From Plantago ovata (taxonomy: Eukaryota; Streptophyta; Magnoliopsida; Lamiales; Plantaginaceae): a stretch of DNA of 64,000 nucleotides. Under the pieces are notes generated by a model. That model was not told where the DNA came from and made no database searches. It saw only the letters and a list, made by a program, of their open reading frames with translations. Where the stretch lies: positions 52,830,725 through 52,894,724 of the forward strand of contig CM051455.1 of assembly GCA_028274465.1 (NCBI GenBank). Direction: 5' to 3'. Shown one piece after another: positions 23,101 through 34,284 of this stretch (its first letter is position 1; each line of letters starts with the position of its first letter). The position numbers were made by a program, and so were the translations under genes.

Positions 23101-25180
23101 CTAAGTTCTGAAGGTTTGAGAGTGCTGTAAAGGAAAAAGGAAATGCCTTATGCTTGCAAAACATGGACATGTAAAAACCAAGTGATCTAGATTTTCTTCC
23201 TCCATATCACAGAGTGTGCAAATTGGTGAAGTTATAATATATTTTTCAAAGAGAGATTTTGCTGTTGGAAGCTTTTGGTGGACTCCTAACCATAGGAAGA
23301 ATTTAATCCTTCGTAGTAAGTGCAGAGACCATATTATTAACCATGGCCACTGAGGACCTTGCTCTTGTGTATGGTTTGTAAGGAATTGGTAAGCACTCTT
23401 TACAGAGAAAAGGCCATTTTTCCCCATATTCCATACCAATTTATCTTCCATTCCTTCTGCCAAAGGCATTGCAATGATTTCATTGACAATTTCTTTGGGA
23501 AGGACTTGTTCCAATGCAGGTATATTCCAGGTGTTATTGAAAATATAGTCTTATACTACTGCAGAGTAATTGTTAGGTGCATCATATTCTTGTAGATTTT
23601 TGTTATGGAGCCATCTATCTTGCCAAAAATTTATAGATGCACCAGTCCCCACATGGTATGTGAGGCCAGTTCTAAACTCTTCCTTGAGTTTTATAAGATT
23701 TTTCCAGAACCAACTTTGTTGGGGCCTTGCAATTGCATCTAACAAGGTGGTTTCAGGGAAGTACTTGGCCTCGTATACATCAAACCAAATGGATTTAGTT
23801 TGTATATGCAAGTTCCACAAGTGTTTAAGAAGAAAAGCTTTGTTTAAATTAGAAAGATCCTTGATACCTAGACCTACTTGGATGATAGGGCTACAAACTT
23901 TGATCCATTTTAGTCTTCCTTTTGTTTTTCCATTTTTGTCACCATTCCAAAGGAAATGTCTATTGGTTGCCTCAATGTGATTAATGGTTGAGGTAGGCAA
24001 TCTGGCTATAGACATTGAGTAAGATGGAATGGTATTTGAGACAGCTTTAATAAGTGTTAATCTTCCAGCATAAGATAAAAATCTGGAATACCAGATATTT
24101 ATCTTATTATTTACCTTGTGTATGGTATCTTCAAAGAGATCTATTTTTTTTTTTTTACCCAGCAAAAAGGGTAGTCCTAGGTATTTATCAAGTCTCTTAT
24201 TGTGTATCACCCCCAGAACTTGGGTTATATTTTGTTTTATGTGAACTGGAGTGTTGGGAGAAAAGAGTATTCTACTTTTCTTCCAACACACATTTTGTCC
24301 TGAAGCTTTTCCATATTCTGACAGTATCCTTGCTATAGTGTTAACATTTTTTGATTTGCAGAAAAGAATGCAATCATCTGCAAAACAAAGTAAGGGTATT
24401 TGAGTTCCATGGTTTGAGGATTTAAGAGGCACTAAGTCACCATCTTGAATTGTTTTCAGGACTAGATGAACTAGTAATTCTTGACAAAGTATAAAAAGGT
24501 AGGGGGATAGTGGATCTCCCTGCCTTATACCTATTTGTGGTTTCCATTCTTGGGATTCCATTTGGTTTACTCTAACTTTGAAAGAGCAAGTTTTAGTACA
24601 AATCATGATCAAATGAATAAAATGAGATGGGAAATTGAATTTTTGAAGAGCAAATTGAATGAAATCCCAATCTAGCCTATCATAGGCGTTTTCAATGTCC
24701 AGTTTTAGTGCTATAAAATGTTGAGCACTTTTTTACTTTTTGTTCATAGTATGTAACAGTTCATGAGCAATCATGACATTGTCACTTATTTTTCTATTTG
24801 GTACAAAAGCATTTTGGAAGGGTGAAACTAGTTTGTTGAGCAAAGGTCTCATCTTTTGTACCAATATTTTGAAATAATTTTGTTGCTGACATTACATAGA
24901 CTGATTGGTCTAAATTCAACTGGTGTCTGTGGAGTTTGTTTTTTAGGTATAAGAACAATGGAGGTTTGATTCAGAAGAGGATCAAGTTCTCTTGTATGAA
25001 AGAAATTTTTCACTAACTCACACACTTGTGGTGAAACTGTATCCCAATGATTATGATAGAATTTGCTATTTAATCCATCAGGGCCAGGTGCTTTGTCTAG
25101 GTTAATGGATTTAATAGCATTCCAAATATCTAAATCAGATACATCCTGAAGCAGATCATGATGATCTTCCAATGACAGTG
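23101..25180 (-). pseudogene. LINE reverse transcriptase and zf-RVT region
   Basis: Visible RT motifs are [70 protein letters not shown] and the catalytic LLCFADDCILF (at about 24375-24395). KYLGLPFLLGKKK and the zf-RVT segment (W-SLHLLRRIKFFLWLGVHQ, then C-x2-C, H and C residues) follow. A single-A deletion in a short A run near 24865 shifts the frame just before the FVPNRK block. A TAA sits at 24733-24735 and another stop near 23545. A further frameshift at about 23130-23165 separates zf-RVT from the tether to RNase H. Confidence 0.9.
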
Positions 25181-26301
25181 TAGGAACACTTAGGTCTTGG
25201 AAGGGTGCATGGTCAGTATGTATCTTTTGGACCTGATTTTTGAAGAAATTGTAAAACACATGTAGTATTTCTTCATGGTTGTAGGTCCAGTCACCTTCTG
25301 GTACCTTAATCCCATGAATATGTTTTCTTCTTTGTTGGTGTGATGCAGAAGCATGGAAGTATTTGGTATTGGGATCACCAAGTGTAATCCAATTTCTTTT
25401 TGCTCTTTGTTGCCAGAAGATGGCTTTTTGTTTATTCAAGTTCTTTATTTCTGTGTTGAGCTGTATTTCTTTGTTGGCATAATGTTGGGGATTGAGGTGC
25501 AACACCTCCCAACAATATTTGTACTCCTTCTTTAAGGCTTTTATCTTAGCATTTAGTTGACTGAGGGTGGTGAGGGGCCATTTACCAATATCTTTAGCTA
25601 AATTTCTAACTCCTTGAGCAAAACTGAAGTTAGGTTTTTTTGTTTCTATTTCCCAAAAATCCTCTAACAGGGGTTGGAAATTTTGGTCTTTTTTCCACAT
25701 ATTTTCATATCTAAACAATTTTGGAATTGCAATATTGACTGGGTTTAGGTCTACAAGTAAAATGGTGTGATCAGAGATAGGGGTGGGAATATTTAGCACT
25801 TTACAGTTTGGAAAACTTCTAGTAAACTCTAAGTTTCCACACGCTCTATACAATCTACTACAAGCAAAATCATGGGCATATTGCTTATTAATGAAAGTAA
25901 ACGTTGTACCAACAGCCCCTAAATCCATTAACTTGCAATGATTTAAACAACTTTTAAAATCATGCAGTTGATTTCAATTGAATTTAGCTTTCCCAACTTT
26001 TTCATACGGATGTAAAACGGTAAAATCACCACCTAAAATCCAAGGGCATTTAACAGAAGAACTAAAATTCATCAAATCATTCCATACATGTTGCTGCCGT
26101 TGTGGTTGTGGGTGGTTGTAGATGGAAGAGATCATTGCTTCCTTGTTGGTCTATTGAACCATTGCCTTGCAATGTATCAGTCTGTCAGTTGCCTGAATTT
26201 CAATGATATTTATATCATCCTGATTCCATAGAACCCAGTATCCACCCATTTGAGGGTTCTCAGCCGATGGTGTGTTGATGTGCTTGTTTCTATAGCCCAA
26301 C

Positions 26302-26513
26302 TGTAATGCCCCGCATCCCACATCGCTTAAGAGTGATTGGAATAAATGGTATATATGTTAGACCACCACTCTCACATGGTATGAGGCCTTTTGGGTGATT
26401 TCAAAAGAAAATCCGTGCGGGCCCAGGCCCAAAGCGGACAATATCATACTGTGGGGACGTGTGTGGGTCCGTCCACGAGTAACCACGCCTGCCGAATTGG
26501 TCGGGTCGTTACA
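26302..26513 (+). repeat. TRIM 5' LTR
   Basis: A 212-bp direct repeat beginning TG and ending CA. It differs from LTR2 by a modest number of substitutions and a 6-bp gcgggc difference, so the insertion is not recent. Confidence 0.9.
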
Positions 26514-26641
26514 AATGGTATCAGAGCCTAGACCAACACAAAGCCCGCACCGGGTGGACTGTTGGTAAAGGTTATTGTCAGTTTGTCACCCCCACCACAT
26601 AAGGCGCTCGACGAGGACGTCGAGGCTTTAAGGGGGTAGTT

Positions 26642-26851
26642 TATAATATCCTGCATCCCACATCGCTTAAGAGTGATTGGAATAAAGGGTATATATGTTA
26701 GACCACCACTCTCACATGGTATGAGGCCTTTTGGGTGATTCCAAAAGCAAATCCATGGGCTCAGGCCCAAAGCGGACAGTATCATACTGTGGGGACGTGT
26801 GTGGGTCCGTCCACGAGTAACCACGCCTGCCGAATTGGTCGGGTCGTTACA
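26642..26851 (+). repeat. TRIM 3' LTR
   Basis: A 210-bp copy of the 5' LTR, starting TATAATATCCTGCATCC and ending GTCGTTACA, next to the CCAAC duplication. Confidence 0.9.
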
Positions 26852-27005
26852 CCAACTGTGCTATGCGAGCTGCTGCTGTTTCAAGGCTAGCTCATGTATC
26901 CAATAAAAATGCCATGATTGGCTTGTATTCATCCACATACTTCTTAACCTCCGCAATTTTCTCCACTGTACAACCTCCTCTCAAGTTTCAAAATAGGATT
27001 TTCAT

Positions 27006-28694
27006 TGTGGATTTTTCAAGCCGTACCCATTTCCCCGTGATCGGGTTCTGTGCCATCCGTCCGCTGACGTTTTGGGCGTGCAGTGGCATTATCTCCGGTG
27101 TTAATCCGTTTATGAGCGGCTGGAGGACTATGTTGTGGAGAAGAGCATCCCCCGTCGGCTGATTTACCTCCAACGCTGCATACTGTATTTCTATACGCCT
27201 CGTTATTTTCGCCAGTTGCACAATCACTGGTTGCGAGTGTCGTGGCCTTAGTGAGAACTCGTTGGGTCCTGGTTTCTCCATCAAAGTATTCGCCACCGCT
27301 TCTCGATCTATCGCCGCCTCCAAAGTTTCCATCATCATCTTCAAGGTCAAGGAAGGAGTCCCATTCTCCTTCCCCGATTTCCCATTCTGACCCGGGAGAA
27401 GAGAAAAGTCGCTCCCGTCTCTGGAAATAGGGAGAGAAGAGTCTCTGAGAGTTTGACATATCCTTTCTGAGCTAGGATTTGTTGGAATTGAGAGTTGTTG
27501 GTCAAGGTTTCGATTAGGGTTTTGAGATCGATTTGGGGAAAACCCTGATAGATTGTCAGAGGAAGGATTGGAGTCGGGTAATGCGGGTAAGGGTTTGGGT
27601 TGTGAGTCAATTGGGCTGATGTGGTTAGTGGGCTGGGCCGTGGCCGGATTTGAGGTTGAGGTATTATTGGGCTTTGCAGAGTAATGGGACGGATCTGATC
27701 CAGATTGATTGGATTCTGCAAATTTGGGTTGTTTGGAGAGGAGGAGTGGGTTTGGGAATTTTGATTGGAGAGATTTGCTTGAAGTGCTTGTACTCCTTCC
27801 CGAAACTGTTGCCTCATGTTCCTTTCGTTCTGTCGTTCTTGATTTTGTCTCAGCAGTTGATCGAATGTTGGCAATTCCCTTGTTCCGTAGGATTGTGTCG
27901 GAATTGGCAACACTGACCTGGTGTTTCTTATTTGTTGTGCTTGATTTTGTTCTCTCAGAATTTCTAGGAAATGTCCCGGTGGGCTCAAAATGCTCATCGG
28001 TATTTGCTTGACGGCTGCATTTGCCTCCGGCAGGGTCGTTGGAGACGCCGATATCACAATCGAGTTCTCCATTGTCCCTGAAGGTGGATTGATGCGCCAT
28101 GCAAGATTTTCCTGTATCACCTGTTGCATTAGCTCTCTTGAAGTCTGGTTTGGTGATGTTGCTGGAGGGAGTTGGGTGTAAGGTGATAGTCTTGGAGACG
28201 GTGTTAGTGTCGGCGACTGTAGCGAGCTTGTCACAGTGGCTGGAATTTGAAGTGGTGGGTTGTTCACCGTGTTTTCCATTTCTAGGGTTAGAAAGTTTTG
28301 TTGAGTTCTTGAGTGGGAGAAGATGTGTTTTGGAATTGTGACTGATGGGAGGTAGGTATAATTTTTGGTTGCAGTGAGGCATTGGGAACATGCGGTTTGG
28401 AGGTGTAATAATTATCTACTGCAAGCTGCGCCTTGTTTGGCGTCTACTCCTTTCCTTCTCCGGTTTTCACACACAACTCGTTTGCTGATTGGTCAGTTTG
28501 TCCATTTGTTGCATGGACTTTATTCTAATGCTAGCTCTATCTTTCCTTGAGTAATTATACTCTTTATTCTCTTCCCTTTGTATATCTGTATGATCAAGGC
28601 TATATGGAGTTTGATCATTTATAATTATGCCTCTTTTTGATCTTTGTGCTATTTCTTCAATGCGCTTCTCTGTCTCCTCTTTTCGATGATCCAA
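27006..28694 (-). pseudogene. LINE low-complexity linker between zinc knuckle and endonuclease
   Basis: A 467-codon frame (28391-26988) rich in Ser, Thr, Asn and Pro runs directly in frame into the endonuclease start. The same frame extends upstream to 28694, broken by TGA and TAG near 28460 and 28410. It fits the variable hinge of plant LINE polyproteins. A second long frame (28279-27347, 310 codons) overlaps it. It is not in phase with either flanking domain and is probably a by-product of composition. Confidence 0.7.
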
Positions 28695-30209
28695 TATTTT
28701 TCCTTTCCCTTTGTTTTGTTGGCGCCTTCATAGTTTGATACTGCATGGTTTTAATGTCAACCGTATTATTGTTCTTGTATTTCCTTCTTTGTACTATTTT
28801 CCATTTTTCTTCTTTTTGTTGTTGCCATTTTTCCTTCTGGTTGTCCTGCTGATCTGGCATATCATCATAGGTGGCTTCATTGTCCAAATCCTCTGTTTCC
28901 ATCTGATCTTCATTTCCTTGACTTTCGTCAACCTTTCTCGTTTCTTTTCTTTTCACTTCACAATTTGTACTCAAGTGTCCAACTTTGCCACATGTGAAGC
29001 AGAATTCGGAACTGATTTCATATACTATTTGTTGTGTTCTGTTTCCAATTTTGATTGTTTTCTTTAGTGGTGTTGAGGTATCAACCTCAACACATAATCT
29101 TGCATATCTGCCCCTTCTGACATGAGAAGTGTGGCTATCAACTTTTATTGGTTTGCCAATGCCTTTTCCAATTTTCAGCAGAGCCGCTTTTTCGTAATAT
29201 TCAACTGGCAACTCAGGTAACTGTACCCATATTGCCATGTATGGAAAAGGACCTCTTGATGGCATGTAATCAGGCTTCCATTGTTGGATTGCAAGGTAGT
29301 AGTTGAACAAGAACCACGGGCCTCCAGCGATTGCAATTAAATAGTCCTCTGGAGATGAAGTTCTTATGATATAACAACCTTTACCAAGGTCAATTGAAGT
29401 GACCTTATTATCCAATTTCCACAACCCCTGTAGATGTTTTTCAACGTTTGGAATTGTCTTTGTGTAGCCAACAGTTTATATGATGAGTGTCTCCTTCCGA
29501 GGCTTATATAATTCTTCCAGCTCCTTTTGTGAGAAGTTTATCTTATCTTTTGTATTTTCTTCGCCGTGTATTTCCTGCATCATATCCATCATGTCTTCGT
29601 CTCCGCCAATTTCTTCAACTTCAGCAAACCATTCATTGAAGAACTCATGCGGTGAGTTTTGTTTGAGCACATCTTTGAACGATTTTTTTTCTTTTTGGGG
29701 TTGTGGCGGCTGTTCTTGTGATCGAGCTCCCTCCTCTAGTTGTGGATTTGCGTGAGGAGCTTTCTTTGTTTGATCATGCTCTGCTTGAGCCATTTCTTTC
29801 TTCCTTGTATCTTGTTTTGGAGATGAACTAGTTTGCTCTTTTTGTGGAACTTTTTGTGTTTTTTCCTTTTTTTCTTCTTTTTGGTTGTTTTTGATCATCT
29901 GTGTTTTGGTTTTTTTCTCATATGGCTGCTTGTGGTCGAGAATTGAAATGAAAACTCTGTATCTTTTGCTAGAGCAGGATTTTGAGAATTGTTGCTGAAC
30001 TCTGTATCGGTGGAATCGGTGTGTTGTATGTCTTGCTTATTAGTTTCTTGGCCTAATTTTTGTAATATAGTTTCAGGGATTGAAACTTGTGTACCAACAT
30101 GAGGTAGTGGATGCTGGTATGTCAGGGGAAGTGTAAGGTTTTGTTGACACTTATCTTCTGTATGCGGTGGAGGAGGAGGAGGAAAGTTGTCTCTCAAATT
30201 GTTATCCAT
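28657..30209 (-). pseudogene. LINE ORF1 part: DUF4283 and CCHC zinc knuckle
   Basis: The polyprotein starts MDNNLRDNFPPPPPP at 30209. After a frameshift in an A run near 29900 it continues with a Lys/Glu/Gln-rich segment, SFKDVLKQNSPHEFFNEW and an acidic stretch. Then, after a TAA near 29476, comes the DUF4283 core (KVTSIDLGKGCYIIRT, GGPWFLFNYYLAIQQW, WVQLPELPVEYY). The zinc knuckle CFTCGKVGHLSTNC lies at about 28960-29003. This region binds the LINE RNA in related elements. A further frameshift occurs near 28690. Confidence 0.85.
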
Positions 30210-30211
30210 TA

Positions 30212-30232
30212 TTAAAAAATATGAAAAAGTTT
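30212..30232. repeat. LINE target-site duplication, right copy (21 bp)
   Basis: Exact repeat of 22285-22305, adjacent to the first codons of the LINE polyprotein. Confidence 0.9.
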
Positions 30233-30986
30233 CTTGTGTAAAATAAAATCCTTAACCTTATTATTTGATTTTGCAACTACATAAAATAATGTGCAAGAAA
30301 AGAGTATGGTCCAAATACCACGTAGAGGTAGTCTGATGATCTCCTCTACTGTACTTAATTTCTTGTAGTTGTTAATCAAGTGTGTTTTATTTTAAAAATA
30401 AAATAAAATAAAAAATGAAAAAAAGTATGGTCCAAATACAGAAGACAGCCGGCCGTAGGATGCTTCTTGAAAAATGAATGAATAGAAAATGAACATGTGT
30501 GTGAGGGGAGGGTAGTGACACTGTGACAAAGACAGAGTATATAAAAATATTAAATTTAAATTTTATTAATATATTTGGTGGTTGGTTAATTGGGTAATGG
30601 TGCACGTGAGACGTGGCGAATAATTACGCAGCTTCCCAAGCATTACACACTGAATGGTAGGGTCGTCGTCAGATGCGGGACCCGTTCCTACCGGGTTGTG
30701 CCGGCGCTTCCAATTACTTTTGGCTTTTGCCACGTACTCCCTCATTGTCACAAAGGTAATTTCATAAGGGTCCATTTTGACACCCAACTAAGTAACGTAA
30801 CTAATAACAAACGAAATGTACCATCTTATTTCAACAATTATATTTCTAGTCCAAATTCAATAAAAATTCACTATTCCATAAATGAATTTTGATGGTTCTC
30901 TTTTTTGATTAAAAATATTTATTTTTCTTAAGTCATGTTTGGTTGGAAGGTGTCTAAAGTGCTGGTCAACTCAATGAACTAAAATG
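30233..30986. other. Intergenic DNA
   Basis: AT-rich with one GC-richer patch (30600-30720) that includes a short palindromic stretch (acccgttcctaccgggttg). No gene is supported. Confidence 0.45.
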
Positions 30987-31241
30987 TACTCCCTCCTGAA
31001 TCAAATGTAACATGTTTTGTATTTTTTAACATTTGCAAAATATAAGATGTTTAGACCCTATAGCCTACTCCACCACCATTAAAATATTGTTTTACTCTTC
31101 TGATCATCTTTTTTATAAGTCTATTTTTTTCATTTTTTAATGAGTTGTTTGAATTAATTATGTTTTTTATAGGGTAATCATTACATTTTTTAATCTTTGT
31201 GATTTTGCCAAAACATCTTACATTTGATTAAGGAGGAAGTA
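30987..31241. mobile_element. Stowaway-like MITE (Tc1/mariner type)
   Basis: The ends CTCCCTCCTGAATCAAATGT and, in inverse, CTTCCTCCTTAATCAAATGT are inverted repeats of about 35 bp with few mismatches. They are flanked by TA on each side. The 255-bp size, the CTCCCTCC start and the TA target are those of Stowaway MITEs. Confidence 0.85.
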
Positions 31242-31467
31242 ATTGAGTTTGAACTAAAATGTAATAGAACAAGCTGGTTGTTTTTTAGAAACGCCTTCAT
31301 AATGGTCCCTAATAATCAATTTTCTCTTTCACGTTATCTTATTACTGTTACTATATCTAATATCAATCCTTATGATTGGAGCTTAATTAGGGGTATTTTA
31401 TCATATAATCTCCAAAAAAGTCCCACCTAAATGAAGTCTCTAATGATTTTGGGGCTTAATTCGAGTT

Positions 31468-31469
<2 letters not shown>

Positions 31470-31509
<40 letters not shown>
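31470..31509. repeat. Poly(T) tract, 40 bases
   Basis: An uninterrupted run of 40 T. It could be the poly(A) tail of a minus-strand retroposon, but no matching target duplication was found. Flanking DNA repeats the word ggggctta/taagcccc several times. Confidence 0.8.
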
Positions 31510-31510
<1 letters not shown>

Positions 31511-31853
31511 TGCGTTCCATATTATATCCCTTCTAAATTTAGTTGATTTTCTATGTGGGCCTAATATTTGGGGATTAAATAGGGCTTATTAATTAGTAGT
31601 CCATTTTCATAGGCTACTAATTACTAGCCCCTTTATAGCCCCCATTGGAGACTATTTGGGGCTTAAAAAAAATTTTTACTCCAATTAAGCCCCTTTATAG
31701 ACTCCATAAGAAATGTTCTAGTCATTATTCTCATTCTTACGTTTATTTTGATTTACTTTTTCTTGATGTGCTTGATCTCAGTTCACTCTTAAACTATAAA
31801 TAAAAATTAATTTATAAAATTATATTATAAAATCATAGTTTCTCTACTATCAT

Positions 31854-32699
31854 TAGGACTGGGGGTCGGACGGGATTTATGGGATATCGGGATTTCGGGC
31901 TCGAAAATTTCGGGATCGGGACAATATTTGTTCATTCCAATCCCGCCCGAAATAATGTCGGAATATTTCGGGATTGAGAATTCTGGATTCGGGCGGGAAT
32001 TTGGGTTCCCATCTTTAGTTTTTGCTTTTCTAAGACAAAATAAAAGCTCTTTTATATACGATGCATAACATTTTTTTTCTTCAATATATTGCTAGTAATA
32101 TAAAAATTCAACATATTTTTCATCAATAGTAATCTTAATTGAAATATTAACAACTAGTTTTAATCAAAACAAAATAAAATCAATCAACCAACGTCAATAC
32201 ATAATTAAGAGAAATGCAAATCAATAAACTTAGTCGAAAATGAAAATCAACAAACCATATAACTTCTCTCGCAAACACAATAAAGTGATAAATTAACATC
32301 TTTGGCCAACACAATATTATTGTCTATCTTAATGAAATGAAAAGCAACAACTTTTAAAGAAGCTTGTAGTAGTAGTATGTGATTTCCTAAATGATGTCGT
32401 CCACACATAGATAGAGATGGTACAAACATGGCAAGAAAAGAAAAAAACAATGAGTGTGTGTCTATATATATATAGTATATATATAATAATAATACTTATA
32501 TACATATATATAAAATACCCATTCGGGAGCCAAAATTCCATTCGGGGAGAAAAATCAATCTCAATCTCGTCTGAAATAATTTCGAAATATTTCGGGATCG
32601 AGACAAAACGGGATCAGGATTTTCTGGATCGGGATTATTCGGGAAATCCCAATCGGAATCGAGAATTTCCCAAATTCCCATCCCAAACACCCAGCCCTA
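31854..32699. mobile_element. hAT-like non-autonomous element
   Basis: The left end taggactggg matches the inverted right end taggctggg-type sequence (TAGGGCTGGG). Both ends continue with related cgggat/ttcggga repeats in opposite orientation. The 8 bases outside are actatcat (left) and actttcgt (right), six of eight identical, as expected for a decayed 8-bp hAT duplication. The 846-bp interior is AT-rich with a TA-rich microsatellite and no coding potential. Confidence 0.7.
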
Positions 32700-33715
32700 A
32701 CTTTCGTTATATAATTTCATTAATTATCTTTTCTGTGAGATTTAAGATTGCGCAGTAGACTGGTCAGAAATCTCCCTTCTTCTATTAGAGGTCAAACGGA
32801 GTTACGAAAAAGTCAGCAAAACAAACGTAAAGAATTCACTGGGTTGGAGAGAGTACTATTCATACGTTTTTTTTTAGATTTTTTACGTTTGTTTTATTAT
32901 CAAAGTTTTAGAATGTTTGTATAATGGATGTGGTGTTTGATTTAATGTAAGGACCAATAATAAAGTCGCAAGATAAAAAATTATCAAAAAAGAAAACATA
33001 AAAAATTTTAAAAAATGAAATAGGTAAATAAAATAAAAACAAACATATCAATAGTACACTATTTAGGATTTCTACTATCCTCGGGAGTGGGGGACTTATA
33101 ATAATGCGCCCCCCTCTCAATGTACATGCGGCCCCCATAATGCATCACAAATGATACAGTTGGGGTGGGGGGGGGGGGCTACGGGGAGGCTCCCATGATA
33201 GATAAAAAAAAGGAGACAACTTACACAACGTCGAATCGATGCTACAACGTAAATCACATATAATTCGTTAAATTTTCATGTTGACTTTTTCTTATTCCGT
33301 TTGATCTCATATTAATCATAAATCATGTTATGAGTTATAAGGGTGACCAAGTGATAAGGGTGTTGGAGTGGCAAGAAAAGGTCGAGGGTTCGAACCCTAA
33401 CGGAGACATAAGGTGGTTCAGGTTATTTGGAGTTATAAGGTGGTTATGGATTAGTGTAGGAGTACGAGTATGCTATATTAGCCGTTTAAAAAAAGTCCTA
33501 AATCATACTAAAAATGTAACAAATATACGAATTATATTGTGAAAATATAAGCATTATATTTTCACAATATATTTTCATTTTATTTTGTATCCATAAAATA
33601 GGGGAGAGTGGAGGAGGGTTGAGTATGTTTAAAATGGAATAATAAAGAATGTGAGTAAAATACACATTTAAGTGGAAAAATAAAAAGGATAATGGAGTAA
33701 TAAAATTGTAAATAT
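32700..33715. other. Intergenic DNA with a dispersed repeat fragment
   Basis: Sequence at about 32885-33010 (acgtttgttttatta...gtgtttgatttaatgt...aaaaattatcaaaaaag) is related to 37055-37170, so it belongs to a dispersed, MITE-like family. A G run of 12 lies near 33170. No gene is seen. Confidence 0.4.
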
Positions 33716-34205
33716 CCATTGCAAAGTCCAAGAACCGTCCAACAATGAACTTATTGGCTCCCGCATCCTCAGTCTTGTACTTTTTATCCAAAGACTCCCA
33801 CAGTTCTTTGGCGGTTTTCATTTGACAATACACATTGTATAGTCCATCCGAAAGACCGTTCAACACATAATTCCAACAAAGAAATCAGCATGATTCCACG
33901 AATCAAAGAGCCGTCAACACTTCATGGTTTCTTTCTTGATTTTCACCATCCAATGTAGCCTTAGGAGAATCATTGGTGAGATACGAAGCAAGACCCAAAG
34001 TGGTCAAATAGAACAACATCTTTTGTTGCCAACGCTTGAAGTGCAGCCCATTGAACTTCTCGGGTTTCTCAGCATGGCTAGCAGGGATCGAAATGGTTGA
34101 TCCAGCCATTTGAGTCACGATCGTGGAACCCGTTCCTGACTGAGACATGGAGCTTGAGCTCTTGGCAGCGGAGGTACCGGAACCGGAGCCAGATGCAAAT
34201 GCCAT
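33716..34205 (-). pseudogene. Truncated Copia gag (UBN2-type)
   Basis: The minus-strand start at 34205 is followed by a Ser/Gly-rich leader, then EKFNGLHFKRWQQKMLFYLT. In a shifted frame come [44 protein letters not shown] and FAMD. This is the classic N-terminal gag of plant Copia elements (W-x-x-M-x-F-L-T, then N-x-L-x-D-x-LY-x-Y, A-x-E-L-W-x-x-L-x-x-K-Y). It stops at about 33716; no protease or pol follows. At least one frameshift lies near 33880. Confidence 0.85.
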
Positions 34206-34284
34206 TTTCTATCAAAGAAAACACACCAAGTTAGTATCTTCGTACCAACCCAAGAACCAATCAAACTCAAATCCAAAGATTAGA

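Larger units (their letters stand above)
26302..26851 (+). mobile_element. TRIM (small LTR retrotransposon) nested in the LINE
   Basis: Two LTRs of 212 and 210 bp (26302-26513 and 26642-26851) flank about 130 bp of internal DNA. LTR1 starts TGTAATGCCCCGCATCC and ends GTCGTTACA. A canonical initiator-tRNA-Met primer-binding site, TGGTATCAGAGC, lies at 26516-26527, and a G-rich polypurine tract (aagggggtag) precedes LTR2. The 5-bp target duplication CCAAC is exact (26297-26301 and 26852-26856). It encodes nothing, as is normal for TRIMs. LTR2 has lost the initial TG (now TA). The cccaaagcggacaatatcat-type block is typical of plant TRIM LTRs. Confidence 0.95.
25750..27005 (-). pseudogene. LINE endonuclease domain, split by a TRIM insertion
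   Basis: The domain opens with MKILF at 27005 and a TGA in place of the Trp of the usual W-N-C-R-G motif. It continues through VEKIAEVKKYVDEYKPIMAF, GGYWVLWN and CPWILGGDFTVL (G-D-F-N site changed to G-D-F-T) to TPISDHTILLVDL, the conserved S-D-H end. It should nick target DNA to prime reverse transcription. Stops at 26988, 26892, 26151 and 25974 kill it. The TRIM at 26302-26851 interrupts it but adds a multiple of three bases. Confidence 0.85.
22306..30211 (-). mobile_element. Full-length L1-type LINE retrotransposon, inactive, with nested TRIM
   Basis: The minus-strand element runs from the start of a polyprotein at 30209 to a short poly(A) tail at about 22318-22306, flanked by a perfect 21-bp duplication. 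Domain order is that of plant L1 LINEs: acidic/basic N-terminus, DUF4283, CCHC zinc knuckle, low-complexity linker, AP-type endonuclease, reverse transcriptase, zf-RVT and RNase H. Without the 550-bp TRIM and its 5-bp duplication it is about 7.35 kb. It is dead: there are at least four frameshifts (near 29900, 28690, 24865 and 23150) and about ten in-frame stops. Confidence 0.95.

Noticed and set aside
27016-27459. 147-codon minus-strand frame with a protein-like composition
   Set aside because: It overlaps the 467-codon frame that is in phase with the LINE endonuclease and upstream linker, so it is a shadow.
31470-31509. Poly(T) run as the tail of a SINE
   Set aside because: No A/B box promoter and no target duplication were found next to it.
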